Assembly (NCBI RefSeq): GCF_030362795.1
Contig: NZ_JAUCBM010000001.1
Span: 992,001-1,056,000 of the forward strand
DNA: 64,000 nt
Source of the DNA: Pseudochrobactrum kiredjianiae
GTDB taxonomy: Bacteria; Pseudomonadota; Alphaproteobacteria; Rhizobiales; Rhizobiaceae
Direction of reading: 5' to 3'
The notes below the pieces were generated by a model. The model saw only the letters and a program-made list of their open reading frames with translations, was not told the DNA's origin and made no database searches. Each line of letters opens with the position of its first letter. Positions within the stretch are counted from its first letter, which is position 1. The position numbers were made by a program, and so were the translations under genes. Positions 1-8,019 of this stretch are shown here, piece after piece.

Positions 1-578
1 CGGATCATCATGGCAGGCAACGTGACTTGACCGGCACGCACGCGCCGTCGCACGATGCCATCTGCTTCATCCTGCGTTTCAATAATCAGATCAGCTAAAG
101 TGTTGCTGTTGATTTGCAGAGCATCAAATTGTGCATTGCTATTGAGCACTGTGCCGTCTGTTAAAAGCTGCATCGCATGATGATGCGGCAAAAATGGTGC
201 TGCGCTGGCGGTCGCGGATTGATGCGGCGCATTAATCAGAAGAACCGGCTTTTCTGCACTATTTAATAACAGTGGTGTGACTGTGCATTGTTGAAGAGCA
301 CTACGCAACCCGCCACCAAGACGCAACATAACCGGTTGCGCAATCTCGTGCTGCAAATCGAGAGCTAAAATCTGGCGGCGTATTTGCGGGCTCAGATCAG
401 CATTTTTGCCGATTGCTGAGGTCGCATTGTCTTCACCGAGAAGCTGCGCGCCGCTATCATTGGCCCATAATATGTTTTGCAGATCATCGGATAGCACCAG
501 CATTGCATCTCCCTTGGCGAGAGCCGCACGGATGCCGGAAAGAGGGATCAGCTCCATGAAATCCAGATGCTGTTGCAT
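1..578 (-). CDS. PAS-domain protein, probable sensor histidine kinase (N-terminal part)
   Basis: The frame is open from an ATG at 576-578 to the window edge, giving the first 192 residues; the rest lies outside. The start MELIPLSGIRAALAKGDAML followed by a stretch reading 'VLSDDLQNILWANDSGAQLLG' resembles the first strand and helix of a PAS domain. The following 100 residues have no motif I can name. The layout, with a long N-terminal region beginning with a degenerate PAS, recalls the PdhS/DivJ-type cell-cycle kinases of Brucella and relatives, but the kinase core is not visible, so this is inference. A GTG 24 bases upstream is a possible alternative start; neither start has a clear Shine-Dalgarno. 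A CtrA-like box lies about 140 bases upstream. Confidence 0.7.
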   Translation of the reverse strand, partial: MQQHLDFMELIPLSGIRAALAKGDAMLVLSDDLQNILWANDSGAQLLGEDNATSAIGKNADLSPQIRRQILALDLQHEIAQPVMLRLGGGLRSALQQCTVTPLLLNSAEKPVLLINAPHQSATASAAPFLPHHHAMQLLTDGTVLNSNAQFDALQINSNTLADLIIETQDEADGIVRRRVRAGQVTLPAMMI

Positions 579-715
579 ATATTTTGGTCCGTACCCGATC
601 ACTGACGAAAGTCTGATCTGTCTTAAGCTGTTGTCTGTTATCGGAAATTGATTGTTCCGATATGAAATATCCAATCATTATCACCATAAAAGAGGCTGTC
701 CTGACAAACACTTTC

Positions 716-730
716 TTAACACTTAGTTAA
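716..730 (-). promoter_or_regulatory. CtrA-like binding site
   Basis: TTAA-N7-TTAA is present exactly (TTAA 716-719, seven bases, TTAA 727-730). This is the core consensus for the alphaproteobacterial cell-cycle regulator CtrA. It lies 138 bases upstream of the PAS protein start. A weaker match (TTAA-N7-TAAA) lies nearby, around 812-826. Such short motifs also arise by chance in AT-rich DNA, so the call rests on position and on the kind of gene downstream. Confidence 0.4.
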
Positions 731-965
731 TGTCCCCAGCCTTGGATGTTCATCTGGACTCATAGTGATGAAATTCAGAATTTGATGCAGCAGAGTTTGT
801 GGTCACTATGGTTAACCAGTGGTAAATACACAGTTTCCATGGCATAATCATGTCAGGCAGATAGGTTCTCTGCATGGAATTCCGGCTATTTCGCAGGGTG
901 GGATGCGAATTCCGTGCATTAATCCGCTAAAGCATCATATTTTCACAAAGTTTTTTTGATATGTG

Positions 966-995
966 CTTGCAATATGCGGGGAATTTCCGTATCTG
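966..995 (+). promoter_or_regulatory. Possible promoter of tRNA-His
   Basis: CTTGCA (966-971) and TATCTG (990-995) are 18 bases apart and end about 40 bases before the tRNA. They resemble the CTTG-type -35 and TATNNN -10 of alphaproteobacterial stable-RNA promoters. The -10 is weak. Confidence 0.3.
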
Positions 996-1037
996 ACCCC
1001 TATCGGCGGTTTGATTGATTCATCGCCGGATTGGTAC

Positions 1038-1114
1038 GCGGTCGTAGCTCAGTTGGTTAGAGCGCAGGATTGTGGCTCCTGAGGTCGGTGGTTCAACTCC
1101 ACTCGACCGTACCA
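1038..1114 (+). tRNA. tRNA-His (GTG anticodon), lacking G-1, with A73
   Basis: Cloverleaf: acceptor arm GCGGTCG (1038-1044) pairs with CGACCGT (1104-1110), with a G-T pair at the end. The D arm is GCTC/GAGC. The anticodon stem CAGGA/TCCTG encloses loop TTGTGGC with anticodon GTG. The T arm is GGTGG/CCACT. The discriminator is A (1111) and CCA is encoded (1112-1114). The base before the acceptor stem is C, so the usual G-1:C73 identity pair of tRNA-His is absent. This is a known feature of a large alphaproteobacterial clade and fits the hisS gene in this window. Confidence 0.97.
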
Positions 1115-1256
1115 TTCTTTCCATTCTCATAACAATATTGAATATTGTGCGGTTTCAGTTTTAATCCGCTGAAAACGATATGCTTTTTATGCTCTTACGG
1201 GCAGGAATATACGCGTGGTTCAGACGCAGCTATTCTGGCTTGCTGTCGGGATGTGT

Positions 1257-2852
1257 CTAAAATAGCGTTCCCTGATTATCTGTTTTAGGATTTGATGATT
1301 TGTTTTTCTTTTTAACCGCTGGGGCTTGTAAATTTTCGCCTGTAGCAATCGCAAAAACATCGCCGTCATTGAAACGCAGCGTCAGATTTTCTCCCGATTG
1401 TACCGCTGCGGCTGCCTTAACCGGTAACCCCTGATCGTTGAGAACAATTGCAAAACCGCGCTTGAGCACGCTGGTATGAGACAGAGTTTCCATCAAGCGA
1501 GCCAGTTCCTGAGCGCGATTGTGGTATTTCTCAAGCCTGTGGCGCATGGCCTGATCGCCACGCCGTTGCAGGAGCGCAAGATTAACCGTCCATTGGTGTG
1601 AGCGGCGTAAAATCAGATCACCATTCAGCCGCGCTGACATTTGCTGTAGCAGATTACGGCTGTGACGCGCTTTGAGAGCCAGTCCCCTTGGCAGGCGCTG
1701 ATTGAGTTGCTGCAATTGCAATTTGCGCTCTCTGGTCTGCTGGTTGAGCAGACGCGGGGAGAGGTGGCGTTTGAGGCCGTCAAAGCGTGCGCGTTTTTGC
1801 ACTGTGCTGGTGAGCAATGCCCGGCCTAATCTTGAAGACGCTTCATCAAAACGTCGTCTTGGCAAAGCAAGCAGCTGATCTGTGGATGGTAGCGCGCGTT
1901 GTAATCCACGGTATGCTTCACGCCGTCTGTCGATCAGGCGTGTCATGGCAGCGCTTAACCTTGCGCCATGCGAAGCGATTTGCGCTTGCAAATCCGCCCG
2001 TACCGGCACAGCCATTTCTGCCGCACCAGTCGGCGTTGGGGCGCGAATATCGGCTGCCAGATCAATCAGTGTCCAGTCTGTTTCATGGCCGACTGCGGAG
2101 ATAACCGGAATATGGGAACCAGCCACCGCTCTGACGACGCTTTCATCATTAAAGCCCCAAAGGTCTTCCAGACTGCCGCCACCTCGGGCAACAATTATGA
2201 CATCAGGCCTCGGTAAGTGCTGGCCAAAATAGTCTGAATTAAAGCCGTTAACTGCACGGGAGACTTCCTCGCCGGTCGTTTCACCCTGTACCCGCACCGG
2301 CCAGACCAGCACATGCAGCGGGAAGCGGTCGGTAATCCGGTGAATAATATCGCGAATAACAGCGCCGGTTGGTGAGGTCACAACACCGATGGTGCGCGGC
2401 ATGAATGGCAGCAGTTGTTTGCGATCTGCATCAAACAGCCCTTCACGCCCAAGTCGTTGCTTGCGTTCTTCAAGCAAGGCCATCAGAGCGCCGGCACCGG
2501 CAGGCTCCATCTGCTCAATCACGATCTGATATTTGGATGAGCCAGGATAGGTGGTGAGTTTACCGGTGGCGATGACTTCCATGCCTTCTTCGGGGCGGAA
2601 TTTAATCCGGCTCATAGAGCCGCGCCAGATCACTGCTTCGATGCGCGCACGCTCGTCTTTCAGTGCGAAATAGGCATGGCCGGAGGAGTGCGGGCCGCGA
2701 TAGCCGGAGATTTCACCGCGCACGCGCACATGGCTGAACGTATCCTCAACGGTACGTTTCAGCGCGCCGGATATTTCCGAGACAGAATATTCCGCAACAT
2801 TGGATGCGGTGTTTTCTGTCGAATGTGCGGGCGAATCTGAAAAAAAACTCAT
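1257..2852 (-). CDS. xseA: Exodeoxyribonuclease VII large subunit
   Basis: XseA is the catalytic subunit of exonuclease VII, which degrades single-stranded DNA to oligonucleotides together with XseB (not in this window). The N-terminus ([18 protein letters not shown]) leads into an OB-fold with [10 protein letters not shown], then the conserved block [18 protein letters not shown] and the family motif [20 protein letters not shown], then a long charged helical region. Length (531 residues) fits the family. The frame extends upstream to 2972 (571 residues), but that ATG lies inside the R-D repeat hairpin. I chose MSFFSD at 2852 because it leaves a normal short leader; ATG at 2891, preceded by GATGAGG, is the alternative. 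The final 20 residues are lysine-rich. Confidence 0.95.
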   Translation of the reverse strand: MSFFSDSPAHSTENTASNVAEYSVSEISGALKRTVEDTFSHVRVRGEISGYRGPHSSGHAYFALKDERARIEAVIWRGSMSRIKFRPEEGMEVIATGKLTTYPGSSKYQIVIEQMEPAGAGALMALLEERKQRLGREGLFDADRKQLLPFMPRTIGVVTSPTGAVIRDIIHRITDRFPLHVLVWPVRVQGETTGEEVSRAVNGFNSDYFGQHLPRPDVIIVARGGGSLEDLWGFNDESVVRAVAGSHIPVISAVGHETDWTLIDLAADIRAPTPTGAAEMAVPVRADLQAQIASHGARLSAAMTRLIDRRREAYRGLQRALPSTDQLLALPRRRFDEASSRLGRALLTSTVQKRARFDGLKRHLSPRLLNQQTRERKLQLQQLNQRLPRGLALKARHSRNLLQQMSARLNGDLILRRSHQWTVNLALLQRRGDQAMRHRLEKYHNRAQELARLMETLSHTSVLKRGFAIVLNDQGLPVKAAAAVQSGENLTLRFNDGDVFAIATGENLQAPAVKKKNKSSNPKTDNQGTLF

Positions 2853-2950
2853 GGCTCTATTGGCCATTTTATGGGCTTGGCGGTCAAGCATCTTTGACGC
2901 CTCATCAGGTGAAGCGGCAGAATTGCAAAGGATTCTTGCCGGTAATGCCA

Positions 2951-3047
2951 AAACCCTATGAGTATGACTCATGGGGGTTTGGTTAAGCCCGAGTGGCGAT
3001 TGAACTTTTCAAGACGTGATGCGTCAGCATCTTGAGCGTCTTGGTAT
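2951..3047 (+). repeat. R-D palindromic element, copy 1
   Basis: About 97 bases, nearly identical to 25731-25830. Hairpin 1: AAACCC and ATGAGT pair with ACTCAT and GGGTTT (2951-2980). A conserved linker, GGTTAAGCCCGAGTGG, follows. Hairpin 2 is CAAGACG ... CGTCTTG enclosing GATGC-GTCA-GCATC. Hairpin 2 differs from the other copy by a compensatory pair. It lies between the LysR stop and xseA. Confidence 0.8.
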
Positions 3048-3058
3048 AAGCAGTACCG

Positions 3059-3931
3059 TTAAATTGAAATTCGTATAGTTTTCCGGAAGCTTGCCTTGAT
3101 CGCCGCCGCAATCAGATCAATCGCTGGTGCATGGATGCCCTGCGCTCGAATAAGAGAAAGCGAGCAGGCGGGCAGTTTTGGAAAACCATCCTCTTCCGTT
3201 AAGATGCGCATACCGCTCCCAACCATGTTTTCCGGTAATATGGTGATAGCGCTGCCTGAACGCACGGCCATAGCGATCGAGCGGGTTGAGGTCGTTGAGA
3301 GAGCAATGCGATATTCACGTTGCAGCGTGTTTAGAGCATCTGTGAGAATTTTACGCCAGCTACAATTCGGACGGTTCATCGCCAGTGGCAAAACAGCTTC
3401 CTCATGAGGAGAGTTTTCGGCTGAGGTGACCCATACAAAGCGGCTTGAATTCAACACTTCGGAACGTTTTTGACCCGCAGGCTGCACGATAAGCGCCAGA
3501 TCAAGCGCACCACGCCGGATATGGTCAATCAGCGCATCAGTCGGCTCGCACTGGATGATTGTCTCAACCGCCGGATAATCACGGAAAATCGGATGTAGCG
3601 CATCTTCCACCATATGCTCCAGATACAGATCGGGAAGGCCAACGCGAATATTGGCCTGTAGTTTATCTGTACGGAACGAGGTTATCGTCTCATGGTTCAG
3701 TTCCAGCAGGCGACGCGCATAAGTTAATAATTTTTCACCATGCGGTGTCAGCTGAAGGGTGCGGCCATCGCGCGAAAAAAGCGGATTGCCGATACGCTCT
3801 TCAAGACGCCGGATTTGCATGGAAATAGCAGACTGGGTTCTGAAGACACTATCGGCTGTTTTGGTGAAGCTTCCGGTTTCGGCAATCAGCAGAAAAGTAC
3901 GCAACTGATCCAGGTCAAGAAGTGTCTGCAT
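3059..3931 (-). CDS. LysR-family transcriptional regulator
   Basis: 290 residues. The N-terminal winged helix-turn-helix is clear: DLDQLRTFLLIAETGSFTKT, then AISMQIRRLEERIGNPLFSR and LTPHGEKLLTYARRLLEL (about residues 5-80). A substrate-binding domain of the periplasmic-binding-protein type follows (NIRVGLPDLYLEHM onward). The effector and targets cannot be read from the sequence. No divergent gene sits next to its start (the nearest upstream gene, gshA, is co-directional), so the usual LysR neighbour rule does not help. It ends just before an R-D repeat and may be transcribed towards xseA. Confidence 0.93.
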   Translation of the reverse strand: MQTLLDLDQLRTFLLIAETGSFTKTADSVFRTQSAISMQIRRLEERIGNPLFSRDGRTLQLTPHGEKLLTYARRLLELNHETITSFRTDKLQANIRVGLPDLYLEHMVEDALHPIFRDYPAVETIIQCEPTDALIDHIRRGALDLALIVQPAGQKRSEVLNSSRFVWVTSAENSPHEEAVLPLAMNRPNCSWRKILTDALNTLQREYRIALSTTSTRSIAMAVRSGSAITILPENMVGSGMRILTEEDGFPKLPACSLSLIRAQGIHAPAIDLIAAAIKASFRKTIRISI

Positions 3932-4102
3932 GCCATGCTCCGGTTGAACTTTGATAAATATATGAATTATGCCGATGAAGGTAAATGACTATATTGTATA
4001 TATTTATATGTTTCTACTAGGTGAAATGTGCAATTAGCAAACAATAATTTGTCAATACTGATGCATAAGTTTCTCTGCGGACAGATAGACATGTCAGTGA
4101 AG

Positions 4103-4136
4103 AAAAAACGCTTCACAGCCTGAGGGGCGTGAAGCG
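4103..4136 (-). terminator. Terminator of gshA
   Basis: CGCTTCAC (4109-4116) pairs with GTGAAGCG (4129-4136). On the minus strand the stem is followed by a run of six T. It lies about 60 bases past the gshA stop. Confidence 0.8.
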
Positions 4137-4197
4137 CTCAATTATTCTAATTTGTCCCAACTGCTTTCATGATGCTGGCTGGCATCACCGGTGCAGT

Positions 4198-5583
4198 TTA
4201 TTTATAAGCATAGGCCTCAAAAACCGGCTCAACGGACTTGTTCCAGTCACTGTTGAATTGCGCCAGCATGGTTTCCGCCAAAGGTTTGCCGGACTTCACA
4301 ATGGCTTCCAGTGGCTCCAGATAGATGCTTTCATCGCGACCATTTTCATCGGTCTGCTTGCGGTTTTTCAGACCCTGCACTGCAATCTCTACAGCCTGTG
4401 CAGCGATATCAGCAACTTTGCCCTTGCCGAATGGCGTATTGAAGCCCTGAGCCGGAACCGCATTACGCATATCCGCGACTTGTTCAAAGCTCCAGTCCTT
4501 GGTCAGATCAAGCGCTGCATTCAGTGCATCTTTGTCATAGAGCAGGCCGACCCAGAAAGCAGAAAGTGCTGCAATATGCTCCAGCGGGCCACCATCTGCA
4601 CCACGCATTTCAAGAAAGCGCTTGAGGCGCACTTCCGGAAACAGTGTGGAAATATGATTTGCCCAATCGCCCATATTCGGCTGTCCGGCGGTTGGGTGAT
4701 CTTTCATCGCGCCATTGAGGAACTGGCGGAATGTAATATGAGTGCAATCAATATAGTGGCCGTCGCGCATGATGAAATACATCGGCACATCCAGCGCCCA
4801 GTCAACATAATCCGCAAAGCCGAAGCGTTCTGAAAACACAAATGGCAGCACGCCAGAGCGACGATTATCCGTATCGCGCCAGATATCGGAGCGCCATGAT
4901 TGCAGGCCGTTCAGCTTACCTTCAGTGAAAGGGGACGAGGCGAACAGAGCGGTTGCAATGGATTGCAGCTTCATGCTGACCTGCATTTTATGGCGCATAT
5001 CGGTCTCTGAGCCGAAGTCCAGATTAACCTGAATGGTTGATGTGCGATACATCATATCCAATCCCTGAGTGCCGACTTTCGGCATATAGGCGGTCATAAT
5101 GGCATAGCGGGACTTTGGCATCACCGGCGTCTCAGCGCGTGTCCATTTCGGACTGCCGCCCATGCCGAGAAAACGGATGCCCATTGGCGTGCTGATTGCC
5201 TGCACATCTTTAAGATGCTGGCTCGCTTCCGCAAAAGTCTGATGGATGGTTTGCAGCGGCGCACCGGACAGCTCGAACTGGCCACCGGGCTCCAGAGAAA
5301 TCGCACCCTGTCCCTGCGGGCTGACGAGGCCGATCAGCTTGCCTTCGTCAACAATCGGATCCCAGCTCAGGCGCTGTTGCATCGCTTCCAGAATGGCGCG
5401 GATGCCCTGTGCGCCCTCATAGGGAACCGGACTATGATCTTTGGTGAAATAGGGGAATTTCTCATGCTCAGTGCCGATACGCCACTGATCTTGTGGCTTA
5501 CAGCCTTCTGCGAGATATTCAGCCAGTTCCTCAATGCCGGAAATGACTGTTTCGTCTGTTGTATCCCGAGCCATGCTCTGCAT
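4198..5583 (-). CDS. gshA: Glutamate-cysteine ligase
   Basis: Catalyses ATP-dependent joining of glutamate and cysteine, the first step of glutathione synthesis. The sequence is the plant/alphaproteobacterial type of the GCS2 family: RIGTEHEKFPY near the N-terminus, then SLEPGGQFELSGAP (substrate-binding glutamates), FLGMGGSPKW, and a region reading 'RTSTIQVNLDFGSETDM'. At 461 residues it matches that class, with no fused ATP-grasp domain. Two starts are close: ATG 5583 (AGGG three bases upstream) and ATG 5574. rsmE lies upstream on the same strand, 185 bases away, so the two may be co-transcribed. A hairpin terminator follows. Confidence 0.96.
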   Translation of the reverse strand: MQSMARDTTDETVISGIEELAEYLAEGCKPQDQWRIGTEHEKFPYFTKDHSPVPYEGAQGIRAILEAMQQRLSWDPIVDEGKLIGLVSPQGQGAISLEPGGQFELSGAPLQTIHQTFAEASQHLKDVQAISTPMGIRFLGMGGSPKWTRAETPVMPKSRYAIMTAYMPKVGTQGLDMMYRTSTIQVNLDFGSETDMRHKMQVSMKLQSIATALFASSPFTEGKLNGLQSWRSDIWRDTDNRRSGVLPFVFSERFGFADYVDWALDVPMYFIMRDGHYIDCTHITFRQFLNGAMKDHPTAGQPNMGDWANHISTLFPEVRLKRFLEMRGADGGPLEHIAALSAFWVGLLYDKDALNAALDLTKDWSFEQVADMRNAVPAQGFNTPFGKGKVADIAAQAVEIAVQGLKNRKQTDENGRDESIYLEPLEAIVKSGKPLAETMLAQFNSDWNKSVEPVFEAYAYK

Positions 5584-5768
5584 TACCCTATTTTGTAGTT
5601 GTCACTATTCATATATGTGATTGGCGTTTTTTTATCCAACACGCAAGCAGAATTATTTCTTATAATAATAAGATATAGCAGTGTGTCTTGTCCTGTTGCG
5701 AAGAACACAGCGAAAAATACGCTATAAATGCAATAATCAGCTTTGTGTAACGCAAAGAGCGCAGATTA

Positions 5769-6503
5769 TCACCAGTCGCCAATTGTAGCTTGTATCACAG
5801 CCATTGCGGCAACGGCTGCCGTATCGGCCCGCAAAATTCTGGGGCCTAACGGAATCACTGTGACAAAAGATTGCTGGCGCAAAGTGCTGCGTTCATCTTC
5901 CGAAAAGCCGCCTTCGGGTCCGATAAAGACACCGGCGGGTTTGCCTTTCAGTGGCGTTAGAAGAGGAAGCGGGTTGTTGCTTTCCGCTGCTTCATCACAA
6001 AAGATCAAAGTGCGGGAATGATCCCATTGTTCCATGAATTTATCAAAACGCAACGGTTCTCTATATTCCGGCAATGACAGAATTCCGCATTGTTCCGCGG
6101 CTTCGCGCAGATTGGCTTGCATACGCTCGCTGTTGAGCTTTGGCATCTGGCAATGCTGGGTGATAACCGGTTGCAGAACGGATGCCCCCATCTCGACAGC
6201 TTTTTGGATGATATAGTCCATTCGACCCGTTTTGAGCGGCGCAAAGCAGTAATGGAAGTTTGATGGTACCGGTTGTGGTCTAACCTGTTCAACAGGATGA
6301 AGCGTGGCGCGTTTTTTGCCGATTTGCTCAATCCTGGCCAGCCATTCACCATCCTGTCCGTTAAATAGCAAAATTTGGTCGCCATCACGCATCCGCAGCA
6401 CATTGAGCAGATAATGTGCGGTTTCAGCTGGCGCCTCAACGGGGTGATCCGGTTGCAGGGGAAGCTCGGTCAGTAATCTTTGCATTCTGTAATTTGCGCG
6501 CAT
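5769..6503 (-). CDS. rsmE: 16S rRNA (uracil-1498-N3)-methyltransferase
   Basis: RsmE methylates U1498 of 16S rRNA using SAM. The C-terminal SPOUT trefoil knot is clear: FIGPEGGFSEDE (GPEGG at residues 195-199 from the chosen start), then LGPRILRADTA. The N-terminal part is the usual PUA-like domain (HYLLNVLRMRDGD). The frame is open upstream to a TTG at 6539, but MRANYRMQRL at 6503 matches the normal length (244 residues) and is a true ATG. An R-A repeat begins 75 bases upstream. Confidence 0.94.
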   Translation of the reverse strand: MRANYRMQRLLTELPLQPDHPVEAPAETAHYLLNVLRMRDGDQILLFNGQDGEWLARIEQIGKKRATLHPVEQVRPQPVPSNFHYCFAPLKTGRMDYIIQKAVEMGASVLQPVITQHCQMPKLNSERMQANLREAAEQCGILSLPEYREPLRFDKFMEQWDHSRTLIFCDEAAESNNPLPLLTPLKGKPAGVFIGPEGGFSEDERSTLRQQSFVTVIPLGPRILRADTAAVAAMAVIQATIGDW

Positions 6504-6577
6504 TGCCAACGGATGGCAGAGGGGAGGGCGGCAGGTCAAGCGAAAAGCAGCATCTCGCGGATGCCGGTAGCCGGATT

Positions 6578-6683
6578 ACAGCATAGTTCCTTAAACTTGA
6601 ATCAGTTTAAGGTAAAATTATGCTGTAAATATAAAGTGTTAGAGCGACCTTTGTGCGCCAAAGAGGGCGCACGGCGCTCTAAA
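6578..6683 (-). repeat. R-A palindromic element, copy 1 (inverted orientation)
   Basis: Two modules. The AGCATAATT-type hairpin (6578-6625) comes first here, then the AGAGCG...CGCTCT hairpin with inner arms GTGCGCC/GGCGCAC (6640-6681). The other four copies run in the opposite orientation. It lies upstream of rsmE. Confidence 0.75.
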
Positions 6684-7037
6684 AGAAACGGCCTTATCTT
6701 TGTGTGAAACCGGAGAGACTCACCTCGTGTGTTCGTGGCAAATTTCATCATTTTTTGGCTTCAGATATCAGCCGTGAAAGGCCTATGGTTAATATTTGGT
6801 TTATCTAATTCAGATTTTCTTGATGTAGCTGGGCGATTTAGTTGCTGTTCTGCCACAATGGATAGCAAAGTGAATATTCTGTGTGTTTTTAGCTGATAAC
6901 TGCGCCATGTTTTATTGCTGTTAAGGACGCCTGCTTATATCTGGAAGCACCCTTTAACTGTGCAGGTTCCGTCTTTGACATCATCGCTATGTCGCGGATC
7001 AGGCCGAAGATAGTCCGTTTCCAGGAGAGTTGATTCC
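6684..7037. other. Gene-free stretch before the 46-residue peptide gene
   Basis: No convincing coding frame, repeat or RNA was seen in these 354 bases. It presumably holds the promoter of the short gene that follows. TTGACA at about 6974-6979 is the only promoter-like hexamer I noticed, without a clear -10. Confidence 0.3.
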
Positions 7038-7178
7038 ATGTCCGCAAAGAGCGCCACGCTCCTGACCGTCCTTATGTTGTCTGCAATCCTGTTTACCGGA
7101 CTTGGTTTGCTGTCGGTTGAAACGGGTGACAGCGCTGTTGCCAGCGATGGCTATGGAATTTCTGAATTCCACCAATAA
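7038..7178 (+). CDS. Short hydrophobic peptide, 46 residues, unknown function
   Basis: ATG 7038-7040 to TAA 7176-7178. It is preceded by AGGAGAG (7023-7029) with a spacer of 8 bases, one of the better ribosome binding sites in the window. After MSAKSAT comes a hydrophobic stretch of about 17 residues (LLTVLMLSAILFTGLGL), then a polar tail (ETGDSAVASDGYGISEFHQ). It could be a single-pass membrane peptide or a secreted peptide with an uncleaved signal. A strong bidirectional terminator follows at 7226-7262, so the transcript would be monocistronic. I do not recognise the family. Confidence 0.55.
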   Translation: MSAKSATLLTVLMLSAILFTGLGLLSVETGDSAVASDGYGISEFHQ

Positions 7179-7225
7179 TTCGTTTTTGATTGAGGCCGGT
7201 TAGTGAACCGGAAGAGATATGAAAT

Positions 7226-7262
7226 AAAAGCCGCGTCAGTTGATCACTGCGCGGCTTTTTTG
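7226..7262. terminator. Bidirectional terminator
   Basis: AAAAGCCGCG pairs with CGCGGCTTTTTT around a 13-base loop, with T runs on both strands. It separates the rightward short peptide gene from the leftward XRE gene. Confidence 0.85.
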
Positions 7263-7274
7263 TTTCTGCTGTTT

Positions 7275-7496
7275 TTAATGTGGCGCACGTACCTCGTCGC
7301 GAAATTCCAGTATGTCACCTGGTTGGCAATCAAGTACGCGGCAAATTTTTGCCAGAGTTTCGAAGCGAATACCGCGCACTTTGCCGGATTTCAGCAGGGA
7401 AACATTTGGCTCCGTAATGCCAATATCAGCGGCCAGCTGGCGGGAGCGGATTTTTTTACGTGCTAATACGACGTCAAGATTAACAATAATGGACAT
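7275..7496 (-). CDS. Small XRE-family helix-turn-helix regulator
   Basis: 73 residues and nearly all DNA-binding domain: LARKKIRSRQLAADIGITEP, then NVSLLKSGKVRGIRFETLAK, then ICRVLDCQPGDILEF. This is the YozG/Cro-C1 type of stand-alone regulator. It lies at the edge of an AT-rich pocket (7497-7900) unlike its surroundings, which suggests acquisition or decay of a neighbouring element. No toxin or phage partner is visible next to it. The target is unknown; its own promoter is a reasonable guess. Confidence 0.88.
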   Translation of the reverse strand: MSIIVNLDVVLARKKIRSRQLAADIGITEPNVSLLKSGKVRGIRFETLAKICRVLDCQPGDILEFRDEVRAPH

Positions 7497-7909
7497 TTTT
7501 CACCTTAAAATTGAATAAATATAATTATACTTAGCGTTATTGAAAAATTAAAAATTGCATGGATTTTTCACTTCAGTAATTGGATGAGTTATAATTAATT
7601 AAAAAGAGGGGTGAATTCGCCCTTTCTCTATTGGAAATTTATAACTCATCATATGAAAAAACCCATAAATGGATACTGCAATAAAATGCAGGTAATAAAA
7701 AGGGATTTAGATATATTCCAATATAGTCTTGATTTTATAGTTAATTGATTTTGTATTGTTATTTGTCCATTTTATAAGGACATTTGATAATTATTTTATA
7801 TTCAGTGATTTATAAATATTAATTGAGTAATAAATTACGTATTTTCATATATTATTTTATATTTGCTTTGTTTTTATCTGTTTATATGCAATCTGCATGG
7901 GAAAATGAA
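7497..7909. other. AT-rich gene-free stretch
   Basis: About 410 bases markedly richer in A and T than the flanks, with many stop codons in all frames. No coding frame or RNA is recognised. It presumably contains the promoter of the XRE gene; the base composition suggests foreign or decayed DNA. Confidence 0.45.
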
Positions 7910-7936
7910 ACACCCGCATAATCATTATGCGGGTGT
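7910..7936. terminator. Strong hairpin downstream of the aldo/keto reductase gene
   Basis: ACACCCGCATAA pairs perfectly with TTATGCGGGTGT across a tiny loop. The T run on the minus strand is broken (TTTCATTTTC), so termination is likely but not ideal. Confidence 0.55.
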
Positions 7937-8019
7937 AATCAATAAACCTGTAATTTTTATCTGGTTTATAGTGCAATTTCGCGTATCCGTCGTGACGGGT
8001 GACGAAAAAATTGCTGCAA

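Noticed and set aside
2853-2972. Extended N-terminus of XseA (40 more codons)
   Set aside because: The upstream ATG lies in the R-D hairpin and the extension does not resemble the family; a short internal start fits better.
4129-4833. A long 234-codon frame opposite gshA
   Set aside because: It is antisense to a well-supported gene and has no family motif; similar opposite-strand frames over xseA, ileS, groEL, fdhA and waaA were rejected for the same reason.
7497-7909. Mobile element or toxin gene in the AT-rich pocket
   Set aside because: No open frame, terminal repeat or toxin-like protein could be found.
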